In this document: piece by piece, positions 8,535 to 15,865 of the stretch | Numbering within the stretch: position 1 is the first letter of the stretch | How the letters are laid out: each line of letters begins with the position of its first letter | Origin: DATJXG01 sp035500455 | Lineage (GTDB): Bacteria > Acidobacteriota > Terriglobia > Terriglobales > Acidobacteriaceae | Length of the DNA: 29,787 nucleotides | Assembly (NCBI GenBank): GCA_035500455.1 | Contig: DATJXG010000299.1 | Span: 1-29,787, forward strand | Reading direction: 5' to 3' | Made by a program: the position numbers and the translations under genes | Notes under the pieces: generated by a model | Seen by the model: only the letters and a program-made list of their open reading frames with translations | The model's database searches: none | Told to the model about the DNA's origin: nothing

Positions 8535-9731
8535 ATGCTTCTCAAGAATCGCCTTTTCACCCCCGGCCCTACTCCGCTGCTGCCGGCGGCGCAGACCGCG
8601 ATGGCGTCGTTCAGCGCGCACCACCGCACCGCCGACTTCCGCGCCCTGTTCGGCCGCGTACTCTCCGACATGAAGGATTTCATCGGCACTAACAACGACG
8701 TTCTGGTGCTGGCCTCCTCGGGCACCGGCGTCATGGAAGGCGCCGTCTCCAACCTCACCTCGCCGGGAGACAAAGTTCTGGTGCTGACCGCGGGCAAGTT
8801 TGGCGAGCGCTGGACCGGGCTGGCCAAGGCTTTCGGCTGCGTCCCCGAGGTGATCAGCGCCCCCTACGGCGAGACCTTCTCGCTCAGCGAAGTGCGGCAG
8901 CGGCTCACGCCCGACGTGCGCGTGGTTTACGTGCAGGCGACGGAAAGTTCCACCGGCGCCCGCCACGATGTAAAGGGCATTGCAGAAATTGTGCGCGCCG
9001 CGGGCGACGACACGCTGCTGGTGGTGGACGCCATCACCGGCCTTGGAACCACACATCTAGATGTGGATGGCTGGGGAATTGACGTAATCATCGGAGGCTC
9101 ACAGAAGGCGCTGATGATTCCTCCCGGCCTTGCCTATTGCGCCGTGAGCGAGCGGGCATGGAAGCGCATGGACAGCGCGAAGTCGCCGCGCTACTACTTC
9201 GACTTCCGCAAGGAGCGCAAGGCGGCGGCGAAGGGCGAGTCGGCCTACACTCCGGCCACTTCCTTATTCGCAGCTTTGGGAGCAGCGCTTGAATTCGTTC
9301 GCCAGATGGGCGACGGCGATCTCATCGAGGGCCGCAAGGCCCTGGTGGACAACGCCGAACTGGCGGCCAAGATGACCCGCGCGGGCACGCAGGCGCTGGG
9401 CTTGAAGCTGTTTGCGGCATCCTCGCCGGCGGCCGCCCTCACCGCGGTGCAGACGCCGAGCGGGCTCGATTCCGGCGCCATCGTGAAGGAGTTTCGCGAG
9501 ACCTTCTCCGCGGTGGTGGCCAACGGCCAGGGCGAGATGAAAGGCAAGCTCTTCCGCATCGCCCACATCGGCTACTACGATTTCCTCGACACCATCGGCA
9601 TTCTGGCCGCTCTGGAACACGTGCTGGCCGCGGTCACGGGCAAGACCGTCGAGTACGGTATCGCCGTGCAGGCCGCCCAGGAAATCTTCGCGGAGAATCT
9701 TGCCGGGCGAAAGCAGGCTGTGGGCGCGTAA
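8535..9731 (+). CDS. Class V aminotransferase (serine-pyruvate / alanine-glyoxylate type)
   Basis: This is a PLP enzyme of the AGAT/SPT family, which moves an amino group between serine or alanine and glyoxylate or pyruvate. It opens with LFTPGPTPL, the family start. SGTGVMEGAV supplies the cofactor phosphate site, ATESSTGARHDVKGIA follows, DAITGLG has the PLP-ring aspartate, and GGSQKALMIPPGL contains the Schiff-base Lys191. The length of 398 residues is normal (380-400). AAAGGA about ten bases upstream supports the ATG at 8535. serA lies 673 bp downstream on the same strand, separated by a small opposite-strand gene. This suggests a role in serine metabolism, either as phosphoserine-independent serine/glyoxylate exchange or as a partner to SerA. 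The exact substrate cannot be fixed from sequence alone. Confidence 0.9.
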   Translation: MLLKNRLFTPGPTPLLPAAQTAMASFSAHHRTADFRALFGRVLSDMKDFIGTNNDVLVLASSGTGVMEGAVSNLTSPGDKVLVLTAGKFGERWTGLAKAFGCVPEVISAPYGETFSLSEVRQRLTPDVRVVYVQATESSTGARHDVKGIAEIVRAAGDDTLLVVDAITGLGTTHLDVDGWGIDVIIGGSQKALMIPPGLAYCAVSERAWKRMDSAKSPRYYFDFRKERKAAAKGESAYTPATSLFAALGAALEFVRQMGDGDLIEGRKALVDNAELAAKMTRAGTQALGLKLFAASSPAAALTAVQTPSGLDSGAIVKEFRETFSAVVANGQGEMKGKLFRIAHIGYYDFLDTIGILAALEHVLAAVTGKTVEYGIAVQAAQEIFAENLAGRKQAVGA

Positions 9732-9841
9732 CGGGGCATTCGCCTTCGATTTCCGGGGCGGTCGGCGGCGGTTCACCAAACCGCGAAGCTCGCAAAGGAA
9801 GGCCGCAAAGAGATCGCTCTCGCGGCCTGGTTCACAGAGGC

Positions 9842-10234
9842 CTAGTTCACGGTAAAGTTCGTCGCCGGCGAGGTCTCACTCATCGTGCCTCCACCGTAAG
9901 GCCCGGTGGCGGCGGTGCCGGGGTTAGTCACCGTGACCGGCATGGTCCCCGACGTGGCAATGGCCGAGGAAGGAACCGCCGCCATGACCTGGCTGGCGCT
10001 GACGAAAGTGGTCGCCATTTTGGCGCCGTTGAAGTTCACTACGGCATCGCTGGCGAAATGGGTGCCATTCACCGTGAGGGTGAATCCCGGGTCCCCGGAG
10101 TTGGCATTGTCCGGCGCCAGTTGGCTGATGGCGGGTGTGACTCCCGGCTGGGCGGGCATGGTTGCGGGCGACTTATAGCCGCATCCAATGCTTAACAGCG
10201 TGAGCAAAAGAATGACTACGACGTTCAACTTCAT
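9842..10234 (-). CDS. Small secreted IPT/TIG-domain protein, possible lipoprotein
   Basis: This 130-residue protein has a signal peptide (MKLNVVVILLLTLLSIGCG). The Cys at 18 could be lipidated, but the residues before it (SIG) fit the lipobox poorly. From about residue 35 a single Ig-like IPT/TIG fold is suggested by ISQLAPDNANSGDPGFTLTVNGTHFASDAVVNFNG-type strands followed by VPSSAIATSGTMPVTVTNPG. In this family such modules are usually parts of large surface proteins, so one alone is small. It lies on the opposite strand between the aminotransferase and serA. The AGGCACC just before the ATG is a weak ribosome site. The function is unknown; cell-surface binding is only a guess. Confidence 0.75.
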   Translation of the reverse strand: MKLNVVVILLLTLLSIGCGYKSPATMPAQPGVTPAISQLAPDNANSGDPGFTLTVNGTHFASDAVVNFNGAKMATTFVSASQVMAAVPSSAIATSGTMPVTVTNPGTAATGPYGGGTMSETSPATNFTVN

Positions 10235-10404
10235 GGTGCCTCCGATCCGATGTAAAACTCTGCCTGCAGTTTAGGAAGGCATGCGCGGCGGCGTGTCAGA
10301 GCTTCGTCATTTTCTAGTCAAGAAATTGTTAACCGGCGGCGAGGTTGCCATGCGGTAACTGCGGCGTCGATTCCATCACCAGTCCAGGGTGCGAGGCGAA
10401 AAGC

Positions 10405-12003
10405 ATGAAGGTAGTGGTGGCAGAAAAGATCTCCTCTTCCGCGGTCGGTTTGCTGCAGGAGCCGCACTGGACGGTGGTTACCCACGATCAGCTCAACGGC
10501 AAGCTGCCGGAGCAACTGGAATCGGCGGACGCATTGATCGTGCGCTCGGCGGTGCAGGTGGATGCCGCCCTGCTCGAACACGCTCCCAAGCTGCGGGTGG
10601 TGGGGCGTGCCGGCGTGGGCGTGGACAATATCGATCTCGACGCCGCCACCCGCAAGGGAATCGCGGTGATGAACACCCCGGGCGCCAACGCCGTCGCCGT
10701 GGCCGAGCAGACCCTGGGCATGATGTTGGCTATGGCCCGCCACCTCTGCCGTGCCGACGCTCTCATGCACGCCGGCAAGTGGGAGAAGAAATCTTTGCAG
10801 GGCAGCGAACTGCGCAAGAAAACGCTGGGCATCGTGGGCCTGGGGCGAGTGGGCATGGAAGTGGCCCGCCGCGCCCGGGGGTTTGATATGCAGATCATCG
10901 CCCACGATCCGTTTGTTTCCACTTCGGTGGCGCGGGAGCAGGGCATCCGAATGGGCTCGCTTGACGAGGTGTACGCCGCCGCGGATTACCTCACCCTGCA
11001 CGTCGGCCTGACGCCGCAGACCCAGGGAATGATCAACGCCGATTCCATCCAGAAAATGAAAGCCGGAATTCGCATGGTGAACTGCGCCCGCGGCGAGCTG
11101 GTGGATGAGGCCGCACTGGCGGAAGCGCTCAAGAGCGGGCGGGTGGCCGGCGCCGCGCTCGATGTCTTCGTCGAAGAACCGCTGAAGAACTCTCCCTTGA
11201 GCGCGCTGGAGAATGTGATCCTTACGCCCCACATCGGCGGCTCGACCAACGAGGCCCAGGAAGCGGTCGGCTACCAGATCGCGCAGCAGGTGAAGGATTA
11301 CCTCAAAGACGGGGTGATCCAGAACGCAGTGAACGTGCCTTCGGTCTCGCACGATGAGTATGTACAAATGCAGCCGTACATCGTGCTGGCCGAGCGCCTG
11401 GGGGCATTTTTGGCGCAGGTCAGCGAAGGCAACCTGGTGGAAATCTCGTTGCGTTACAGCGGCAACATCGCGGAATGGAAGACCGAATTGATCCGCAACG
11501 CCGCGGTGAAAGGCGTGCTCAACGAAAGCCTGGACGAAAAAGCCAATCTGGTGAACGCCGCGGCACTCGCTGATTCGCGCGGCGTGCCCATCCACGAGGC
11601 CCGCAAAGCCAAGACTTCGGGCAGCAGCGAGAGTGTGATCTCGCTGCTGCTGAAAACCAATAAGGAAGAACACATCGTGAAGGGATCGGTGCTGCACAAG
11701 CACCTGCCGCGCCTGCTGCATGTGGATGGAATTGACGTGGAAGCGCCCCTGGAGCGCAACCTGATCTACATGCGCAACGACGACGTGCCGGGAGTGATCG
11801 GCCGGGTAGGAACCATCCTGGGCGAGCAGAAGATCAACATCGCCAACTTCTCGCTTGGGCGCCGCGGCGGAAATGGTGATGCGGTGGAACCGAACGAGGC
11901 GATCGCCGTGGTCCACGTGGACGGGCGTGTCTCTTCTCAGGTGCTGGATGAACTGAAGAAGGTTCCGGCGGTGAGGCAGGCCAAGGGGATACGGCTGTTC
12001 TGA
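10405..12003 (+). CDS. serA: D-3-phosphoglycerate dehydrogenase with C-terminal ACT domain
   Basis: SerA oxidises 3-phosphoglycerate with NAD, the first step of serine synthesis. The ATG at 10405 (MKVVVAEKISSSAVGLL) is chosen over one 60 bp upstream because GAGG lies eight bases before it and the family starts at this point. The product is 532 residues, typical of the long form. The order is: substrate domain with RSAVQVDAALL and GRAGVGVDNID, NAD fold with GIVGLGRVGMEVARRA, catalytic NCARGELVDE (Arg), the Glu in VFVEEPL, and the His in LTPHIGGSTNEAQ. An intervening ASB-type domain follows, then an ACT domain from about 460 (DDVPGVIGRVGTILGEQKINIANFSLGR), which in relatives binds serine for feedback control. 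The convergent M50 gene ends 100 bp downstream across a heptamer hairpin. Confidence 0.97.
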   Translation: MKVVVAEKISSSAVGLLQEPHWTVVTHDQLNGKLPEQLESADALIVRSAVQVDAALLEHAPKLRVVGRAGVGVDNIDLDAATRKGIAVMNTPGANAVAVAEQTLGMMLAMARHLCRADALMHAGKWEKKSLQGSELRKKTLGIVGLGRVGMEVARRARGFDMQIIAHDPFVSTSVAREQGIRMGSLDEVYAAADYLTLHVGLTPQTQGMINADSIQKMKAGIRMVNCARGELVDEAALAEALKSGRVAGAALDVFVEEPLKNSPLSALENVILTPHIGGSTNEAQEAVGYQIAQQVKDYLKDGVIQNAVNVPSVSHDEYVQMQPYIVLAERLGAFLAQVSEGNLVEISLRYSGNIAEWKTELIRNAAVKGVLNESLDEKANLVNAAALADSRGVPIHEARKAKTSGSSESVISLLLKTNKEEHIVKGSVLHKHLPRLLHVDGIDVEAPLERNLIYMRNDDVPGVIGRVGTILGEQKINIANFSLGRRGGNGDAVEPNEAIAVVHVDGRVSSQVLDELKKVPAVRQAKGIRLF

Positions 12004-12013
12004 AGAGATTTTT

Positions 12014-12100
12014 GATTGCCGATTTTCGATTGCCGATTTGAAAACCTTGCCGCACCTAGGTTTCTTTCAATCGCCAATCGGCAATTGGCAATCGTCAATG
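12014..12100. repeat. Inverted heptamer arrays between serA and the M50 gene
   Basis: The left arm has four units of type GATTGCC from 12014 to about 12040. The right arm has five units of type CAATCGN from 12068 to about 12100. The arms are complementary and the loop is about 27 bp. The array fills nearly the whole space between two convergent genes, so a bidirectional 3'-end hairpin is possible, though there is no strong T-tract. Confidence 0.8.
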
Positions 12101-12102
12101 CC

Positions 12103-13212
12103 CTAGCTTCTCCGCAGCTTGCGGCTTTCGGCCAGCAGCGCCATGGAGTGCATCAGGTTCTGCAGCGTCACGATTCCTACCAGCCGCTGGTCTTCCACCA
12201 CAGGAATCAGGCTCAGGTTGCGGGAGGACAGCTTGCGGAAAGCCGAGGCCAGCGACTCTTTCTTCTGGGCCACGTCAAAAATCCGGTTCATCACCGACTG
12301 CACGTAGCCGTTGCCCTCCGAGCGCAGCGCCTGCAGGATCTTCTGCCTGGAGATGATGCCCACCATGTCGCTGCCGCGGATCACCGGGAAGTCGTCCTGC
12401 AGGCTGTGGACGGCTTTGTCGAGGGCGTCCTCCAGGGTGTCGGCGGGCGAGAGGGTGGCGAAGTCGGTGAGCATCACGTCTTCCAGGTGAACCGCCTCCA
12501 GCACCGACTGGAAAATCGCCGACCGCTCCTCAAGCTGCGCGGAAATAAACAGGAAGACGCCAATCAGGGTGAGCCAGGCGTTGGTCAGCATGCCGGTGAG
12601 CATGAAGAGCAGGGCGAAAGCCTGGCCGATGGAAACCGCGCGATGCGTAGCGGTGGCGGCATCCACGCGGCGCGATAACAGCGCGCGCAGCACCCGGCCG
12701 CCGTCCATGGGATAAGCCGGCAGCAGGTTAAACAGAGCCAGCCAGGCATTGCACCACACGATGCTGCGGGGCAGATTGCTGGCGATGACAAAAGGCCTAT
12801 GCCACAGACGAGCCTGCGGCACCAGCGCCAGCACAATGCTGCCTGCAATCAGCGCCAGCACCAGGTTCACAAACGGGCCAGCCACTGCGATGCGGATGTC
12901 GCGTTTCCAGGTCTGCGAACCAGGCTCGAAGGTTTGCTTGGTCTCATCCAGCAGGGTGACTCCGCCTATGGGCAGCAGGATGATCGCTTTGGCGGGCACG
13001 CCGGTCCGCATTCCGACCAGCGCGTGCCCCAGTTCGTGCAACAGCACGCAGGCGAACACGATGGCGACCAGCGCCAGGCTGCGCCCCGCCTGCTCCGGAT
13101 GCTGCGGCGAATAACTGGTAAATACCACGAACAGCAGCAGCACCAGGAATGTCCAGTGGATGCGTAGTTCGGCCCCAAACATCCGGCCGGCGGGAATGGA
13201 CCAGTTCCTCAA
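12103..13212 (-). CDS. Site-2-type (M50) membrane metalloprotease with two CBS domains
   Basis: This multi-pass protease belongs to the SpoIVFB/S2P group, which cuts membrane-anchored regulators. HELGH at 59-63 gives two zinc-ligand histidines and the catalytic Glu. NLLPAYPMDGGRVLRAL near 160-177 supplies the third ligand Asp. Hydrophobic segments flank both motifs. From about 235 two CBS domains follow (ATLSPADTLEDAL and DDFPVIRGSDMVGIISR; then ESLASAFRKL and SLIPVVEDQRLVGIVTLQNL), which often bind adenine nucleotides. The length of 369 is normal for this class. The start is a TTG at 13210-13212, with AGGAG about 11 bases upstream. An internal ATG at residue 11 has a weaker context. It is divergent from rsmD across 75 bp. 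The substrate is unknown. Confidence 0.92.
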   Translation of the reverse strand: MRNWSIPAGRMFGAELRIHWTFLVLLLFVVFTSYSPQHPEQAGRSLALVAIVFACVLLHELGHALVGMRTGVPAKAIILLPIGGVTLLDETKQTFEPGSQTWKRDIRIAVAGPFVNLVLALIAGSIVLALVPQARLWHRPFVIASNLPRSIVWCNAWLALFNLLPAYPMDGGRVLRALLSRRVDAATATHRAVSIGQAFALLFMLTGMLTNAWLTLIGVFLFISAQLEERSAIFQSVLEAVHLEDVMLTDFATLSPADTLEDALDKAVHSLQDDFPVIRGSDMVGIISRQKILQALRSEGNGYVQSVMNRIFDVAQKKESLASAFRKLSSRNLSLIPVVEDQRLVGIVTLQNLMHSMALLAESRKLRRS

Positions 13213-13216
13213 GGCG

Positions 13217-13240
13217 AAAATAGCTCCTGTAGGCTATTTT
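13217..13240 (-). promoter_or_regulatory. Hairpin carrying the M50 ribosome-binding site
   Basis: AAAATAGC (13217-13224) and GCTATTTT (13233-13240) pair perfectly. In the minus-strand transcript the loop and first stem base contain AGGAG, the only Shine-Dalgarno candidate for the TTG start. Folding would expose the site in a loop or limit ribosome access. The hairpin may also simply lie over the promoter. Confidence 0.45.
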
Positions 13241-13287
13241 AATAGACTTTGCAGGCTTTGCCGAAATCGGCAGCCACGCCGCCTTAG

Positions 13288-13884
13288 ATGCGAGTTATCG
13301 CCGGCACATACCGCAGCCGTCCCTTGCGCTCCCTGCGTGGGCTGGACCTTCGCCCCACCTCCGACCGTCTGCGGGAAACGTTATTCAACGTGCTCACCGC
13401 GGGCAACCCCGAGGCGCTCGCGGGAACGGTATGGCTGGATCTGTATGCAGGGACGGGCGCGGTGGGGATTGAAGCTCTTAGCCGCGGCGCCGGGAAGATT
13501 TATTTCGTGGAATCCTCCGCCGAGGCTGTGGAGTTGATTCGCTCGAATCTCCGCTCGCTGGGAGTGGAGAGCGGCTTCGAAATCCTTCGACAGGATGCGG
13601 CTCGCGCCCTGACTGGACTGGCTGCCCGCGGAATCCAGGCGGATGTGATGTTTCTTGATCCCCCGTATCGCATGGAAAGCGCTTACTCCCAAACTCTGCT
13701 GCGAATTGCGGGGTCCGCGCTGCTGAAGCCAGAGGGGATCGTCATCGCGGAACATCAGAAGAGATTCGATCCGGGTGGGAGCTTCGCAAGCCTGCACCGC
13801 AGCCGCAGCCTGCAGCAGGGAGACGCAGTCCTGAGCTTCTACGAGTACAGGGATTCGGAGGCAAGTCTGAGAACTGAAATCTGA
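13288..13884 (+). CDS. rsmD: 16S rRNA (guanine-966-N2) methyltransferase
   Basis: RsmD methylates G966 of 16S rRNA in the 30S subunit, using S-adenosylmethionine. The protein has 198 residues, close to the usual 185-200. It begins MRVIAGTYRSRPLRSL, followed by RPTSDRLRETLFNVL, then the SAM-binding DLYAGTGAVGIEALSRGA and the catalytic DPPY at 124-127. The C-terminal residues SLRTEI and the TGA are encoded by the first units of a heptamer array (13865-13899), so the end of this gene has been built or replaced by repeat DNA. coaD, a frequent neighbour of rsmD elsewhere, is absent. Confidence 0.95.
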   Translation: MRVIAGTYRSRPLRSLRGLDLRPTSDRLRETLFNVLTAGNPEALAGTVWLDLYAGTGAVGIEALSRGAGKIYFVESSAEAVELIRSNLRSLGVESGFEILRQDAARALTGLAARGIQADVMFLDPPYRMESAYSQTLLRIAGSALLKPEGIVIAEHQKRFDPGGSFASLHRSRSLQQGDAVLSFYEYRDSEASLRTEI

Positions 13885-13899
13885 CAACTGAGAACTGGT
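13865..13899. repeat. Heptamer array over the rsmD 3' end (AACTGAN type)
   Basis: Five 7-bp units run without a break (GTCTGAG, AACTGAA, ATCTGAC, AACTGAG, AACTGGT). The third contains the rsmD TGA at 13882-13884. No complementary arm is found nearby. Confidence 0.75.
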
Positions 13900-13958
13900 T
13901 TAACAAAAAGCGAACACGCCGATCCGCGTGAGTGGCCAGACTTGTCAGGTGGCTGGGT

Positions 13959-13975
13959 GCCGGCGGGACGCCGGC
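13959..13975. repeat. GC-rich palindrome at the 3' end of the 183-residue gene
   Basis: GCCGGCG and CGCCGGC pair around GGA. The tail GCTACA that follows supplies, on the minus strand, the TAG stop at 13977-13979. Similar CTACA tails follow the palindromes at 17501-17518 and 21030-21045. Confidence 0.75.
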
Positions 13976-13976
13976 G

Positions 13977-14528
13977 CTACATTACGATTTCGTCAGTGCG
14001 CCGCGTGATGGGATGCTGCATTTCCTGCAAGTCGTTCTTCACCCGGCTCAAACCGTACACGCACTCCTCAAAATTCTCGGACAGTGTGGCGAACAGCGGC
14101 GCCACCTTGGCGTACTCAAAGAATTCAAACTTGGAAACGATGTAGTAGCTCTCCTTGCCGGCCTTGACCCAGTCCACAAAATTCTCCATGCGGTTGCGGC
14201 GCAGCCGGAAGCGGTTGATGCTTTCGGGAAACATCCCGGTAAAGAACAACGTGTAATCACCGATGTGCTTGCGCACCTGGCGCTCGCGGTCAAACGAGGG
14301 CGCCGGGCCATAGACCGGGTTCGATTCCACCAGCATCTCGCCCACGTCGCTCAGCGGCTTGCCGGCGGCGTCGCGAATTCTGAACAGTTGTTCGGCCTCG
14401 CAGAACTCGGTAAGCATGTGGGCGACGTATCCCACCACCTGCGGATCGCGTATTCCTATCTCCTCGGCGTAGCGGCGCCCTACCAGTTCAAGAAAAAGCT
14501 GCTGCAGCGGATGAGTCTCCGGAATCAT
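13977..14528 (-). CDS. Uncharacterised 183-residue cytoplasmic protein
   Basis: I do not recognise this family. The ATG at 14526-14528 is supported by GAGGAGG seven bases upstream; a longer frame from a GTG at 14543 would put that ribosome site inside the gene. The sequence is mixed and soluble, with no signal peptide or membrane segment, and appears mostly helical (ETHPLQQLFLELVGRRYAEE, PQVVGYVAHMLTEFCEAEQLFRI). A charged centre (RERQVRKHIGDYTLFFTGMFPESINRFRLRRNRMENFVDW) and a Tyr/Phe-rich segment (YYIVSKFEFFEYAKVAPLF) follow. Codon use resembles that of its neighbours, so it is probably a genuine resident gene. It is convergent with rsmD and its stop codon lies at the edge of a palindromic repeat. 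No function is proposed. Confidence 0.8.
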   Translation of the reverse strand: MIPETHPLQQLFLELVGRRYAEEIGIRDPQVVGYVAHMLTEFCEAEQLFRIRDAAGKPLSDVGEMLVESNPVYGPAPSFDRERQVRKHIGDYTLFFTGMFPESINRFRLRRNRMENFVDWVKAGKESYYIVSKFEFFEYAKVAPLFATLSENFEECVYGLSRVKNDLQEMQHPITRRTDEIVM

Positions 14529-14801
14529 TGGGGCCCTCCTCACCGGCCAGTGGCGCTTTCTGCGGCGCGTGTTGACCGTTATTTACCTCACTTTAAGCAG
14601 CCGCACAAGTCACTAGCGGGGACTACTGCTGGCACCCTCGTGCCACTCATGTGCCGCTCACTCTCTATATCGTTAGAACCCTGCATCAACTCCAATGTTT
14701 CAGGCCAAATGTGTTGGCAGCCTCCGTCCTTGGCTGCTAATGCGACACTTTCTCGCATTACAATGATCGAAACTTTTGATGACTTGCGAGGGCCAAACGT
14801 T

Positions 14802-15188
14802 ATGCAGCGAGAGAACATTTCCAGCGGCGCACCGTGGGAACCGATCGTCGGTTACTCGCGGGCGGTGAAGGTGGGCGGGCATATTCACGTCTCCGGCACC
14901 ACTGCGACGGGGCCAGACGGGAAGATTGTCGGGGCAGGCGATGTGTACGCGCAAACCGTGCAGACGCTGAAGAACATCGAGTCCGCCCTGGGCAAAGCGG
15001 GCGCGGGGATGAAGGATGTTGTACGTACGCGAATGTACGTCACCAATATTGCCGAGTGGGAAAAGGTGGGCCGCGCCCATGGCGAAGTGTTCGGAGAAAT
15101 CCGCCCCGCCACCAGCATGGTGCAGGTAAGCGCCCTGATCTCCCCCGAGATTCTGGTTGAGATCGAAGCCGAAGCTGTGGTCGGGTAG
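14802..15188 (+). CDS. RidA family (YjgF/YER057c/UK114) protein
   Basis: This 128-residue protein has the normal length for Rid proteins, trimeric cytoplasmic enzymes that hydrolyse reactive enamine/imine intermediates made by PLP enzymes. Family features are YSRAVKVGGHIHVSGTTA near the start, QTVQTLKNIESALGKAGAGMKDVVRTRMYVTNI in the middle, and IRPATSMVQVSAL, whose Arg binds the substrate carboxylate in true RidA. The ATG at 14802 (MQRENISSG) is preferred to one 39 bp upstream because GAGGG lies about ten bases before it and no ribosome site precedes the earlier ATG. The 273 bp upstream carry no gene. Its context near serine and amino-transfer genes is loose. It could equally be one of the Rid1-7 subfamilies with another substrate. 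Confidence 0.9.
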   Translation: MQRENISSGAPWEPIVGYSRAVKVGGHIHVSGTTATGPDGKIVGAGDVYAQTVQTLKNIESALGKAGAGMKDVVRTRMYVTNIAEWEKVGRAHGEVFGEIRPATSMVQVSALISPEILVEIEAEAVVG

Positions 15189-15560
15189 GCCTCGGCCCGC
15201 GGCGCGGGGAGAGCTCGACTTCGGGCGGCGCGGAGTGAAAACCTGGAATGCCTCAGAGGTTGGGACTTTTTCTGCCGACTATCGTGAGCTGTCATCCTCA
15301 GCGAAGCGAAGGAGCCCTTGCCTGTGTGGGGAACCGGCGGCCCTGCCGGGCATTCCCTCGGTGCTGTCGACATGCGGAGGAGAGAATGCCTTACGGCGCC
15401 GATGCTGCTTCGACGCAGACATGAGGTCTTCGCTTGCCTCAGGATGACAGAACATCATTGTCGTTCGACGGCAAAAAGTGACCACACCCTCAGGGCAGGG
15501 GTAACGCAAGCGGCGGGATTCCCGAACTGCCGCTCAGCCGAAGCCGAAGGGAGGGCATCG
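15189..15560. other. Gene-free spacer between the RidA and small membrane protein genes
   Basis: Of these 372 bp, 162 are the inverted-repeat element at 15289-15450. Just before the next gene GGAGGG (15550-15555) gives a strong ribosome site. Open frames through the repeat look like accidental readings. Confidence 0.55.
15289..15450. mobile_element. MITE-like inverted-repeat element, 162 bp, no coding capacity
   Basis: The ends read CTGTCATCCTCAGCGAAGCG... and ...CGCTTGCCTCAGGATGACAG, complementary over about 23 bases with a few mismatches. The inner arms (for example GGGAACCGGCGG, and the CATGAGG/GAAGGAGC stretches) are diverged. There is no transposase frame and no clear target duplication. 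It could be a non-autonomous element or a grown palindrome. Its terminal wording recurs in miniature at 1088-1118. Confidence 0.5.
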
Positions 15561-15800
15561 GTGTCTAAACCAGCAGTGACCAACTTCATTCATGCCCTGA
15601 TTGCCGTAGTAACCGGCAATGCCGCCTATTTCCTGCTGATGCCCCATCTTCCCCCGGCCGCCCGGCACGTCCCTATGCGCCCGGACCTGGGCCTGGCGGT
15701 GGATTTCTGGCTCTGCCTGGTGGTCTTTGGAGTGATCAAGACGGCCACCACCTGGCGGCGCGGCTCCAGCCAAAAGAACCAGGACCGCACGAAACTTTAG
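15561..15800 (+). CDS. Small two-helix membrane protein of unknown function
   Basis: A GTG at 15561 lies five bases after GGAGGG, a near-ideal ribosome site, and opens a 79-residue frame. Two hydrophobic helices are visible: FIHALIAVVTGNAAYFLLM near residues 9-27 and LAVDFWLCLVVFGVIKTA near 49-66. A short Pro-rich loop separates them and the tail is basic (WRRGSSQKNQDRTKL). I do not recognise the family. A longer reading of the same frame would pass through the upstream inverted repeat and is rejected. The diguanylate cyclase gene begins 65 bp downstream on the same strand, so the two may be expressed together. The close spacing is the only hint of function. Confidence 0.65.
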   Translation: MSKPAVTNFIHALIAVVTGNAAYFLLMPHLPPAARHVPMRPDLGLAVDFWLCLVVFGVIKTATTWRRGSSQKNQDRTKL

Positions 15801-15865
15801 CTCTCTGACGTTACTTTCGGCACTTCGGTAACCCTCCGCCAAACGGCTACAATCCGGCCAGCTAT

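Noticed and set aside
10235..10404. Riboswitch or attenuator ahead of serA
   Set aside because: The 170-bp leader shows no recognisable riboswitch core or terminator hairpin with a T-tract.
10318..11916. 532-residue minus-strand frame opposite serA
   Set aside because: It is a His/Gln/Arg-rich reading antisense to a clear serA gene, typical of shadow frames in high-GC genomes.
15318..15560. N-terminal extension of the small membrane protein
   Set aside because: It reads through the 162-bp inverted repeat. The GTG at 15561 with an ideal ribosome site explains the gene better.
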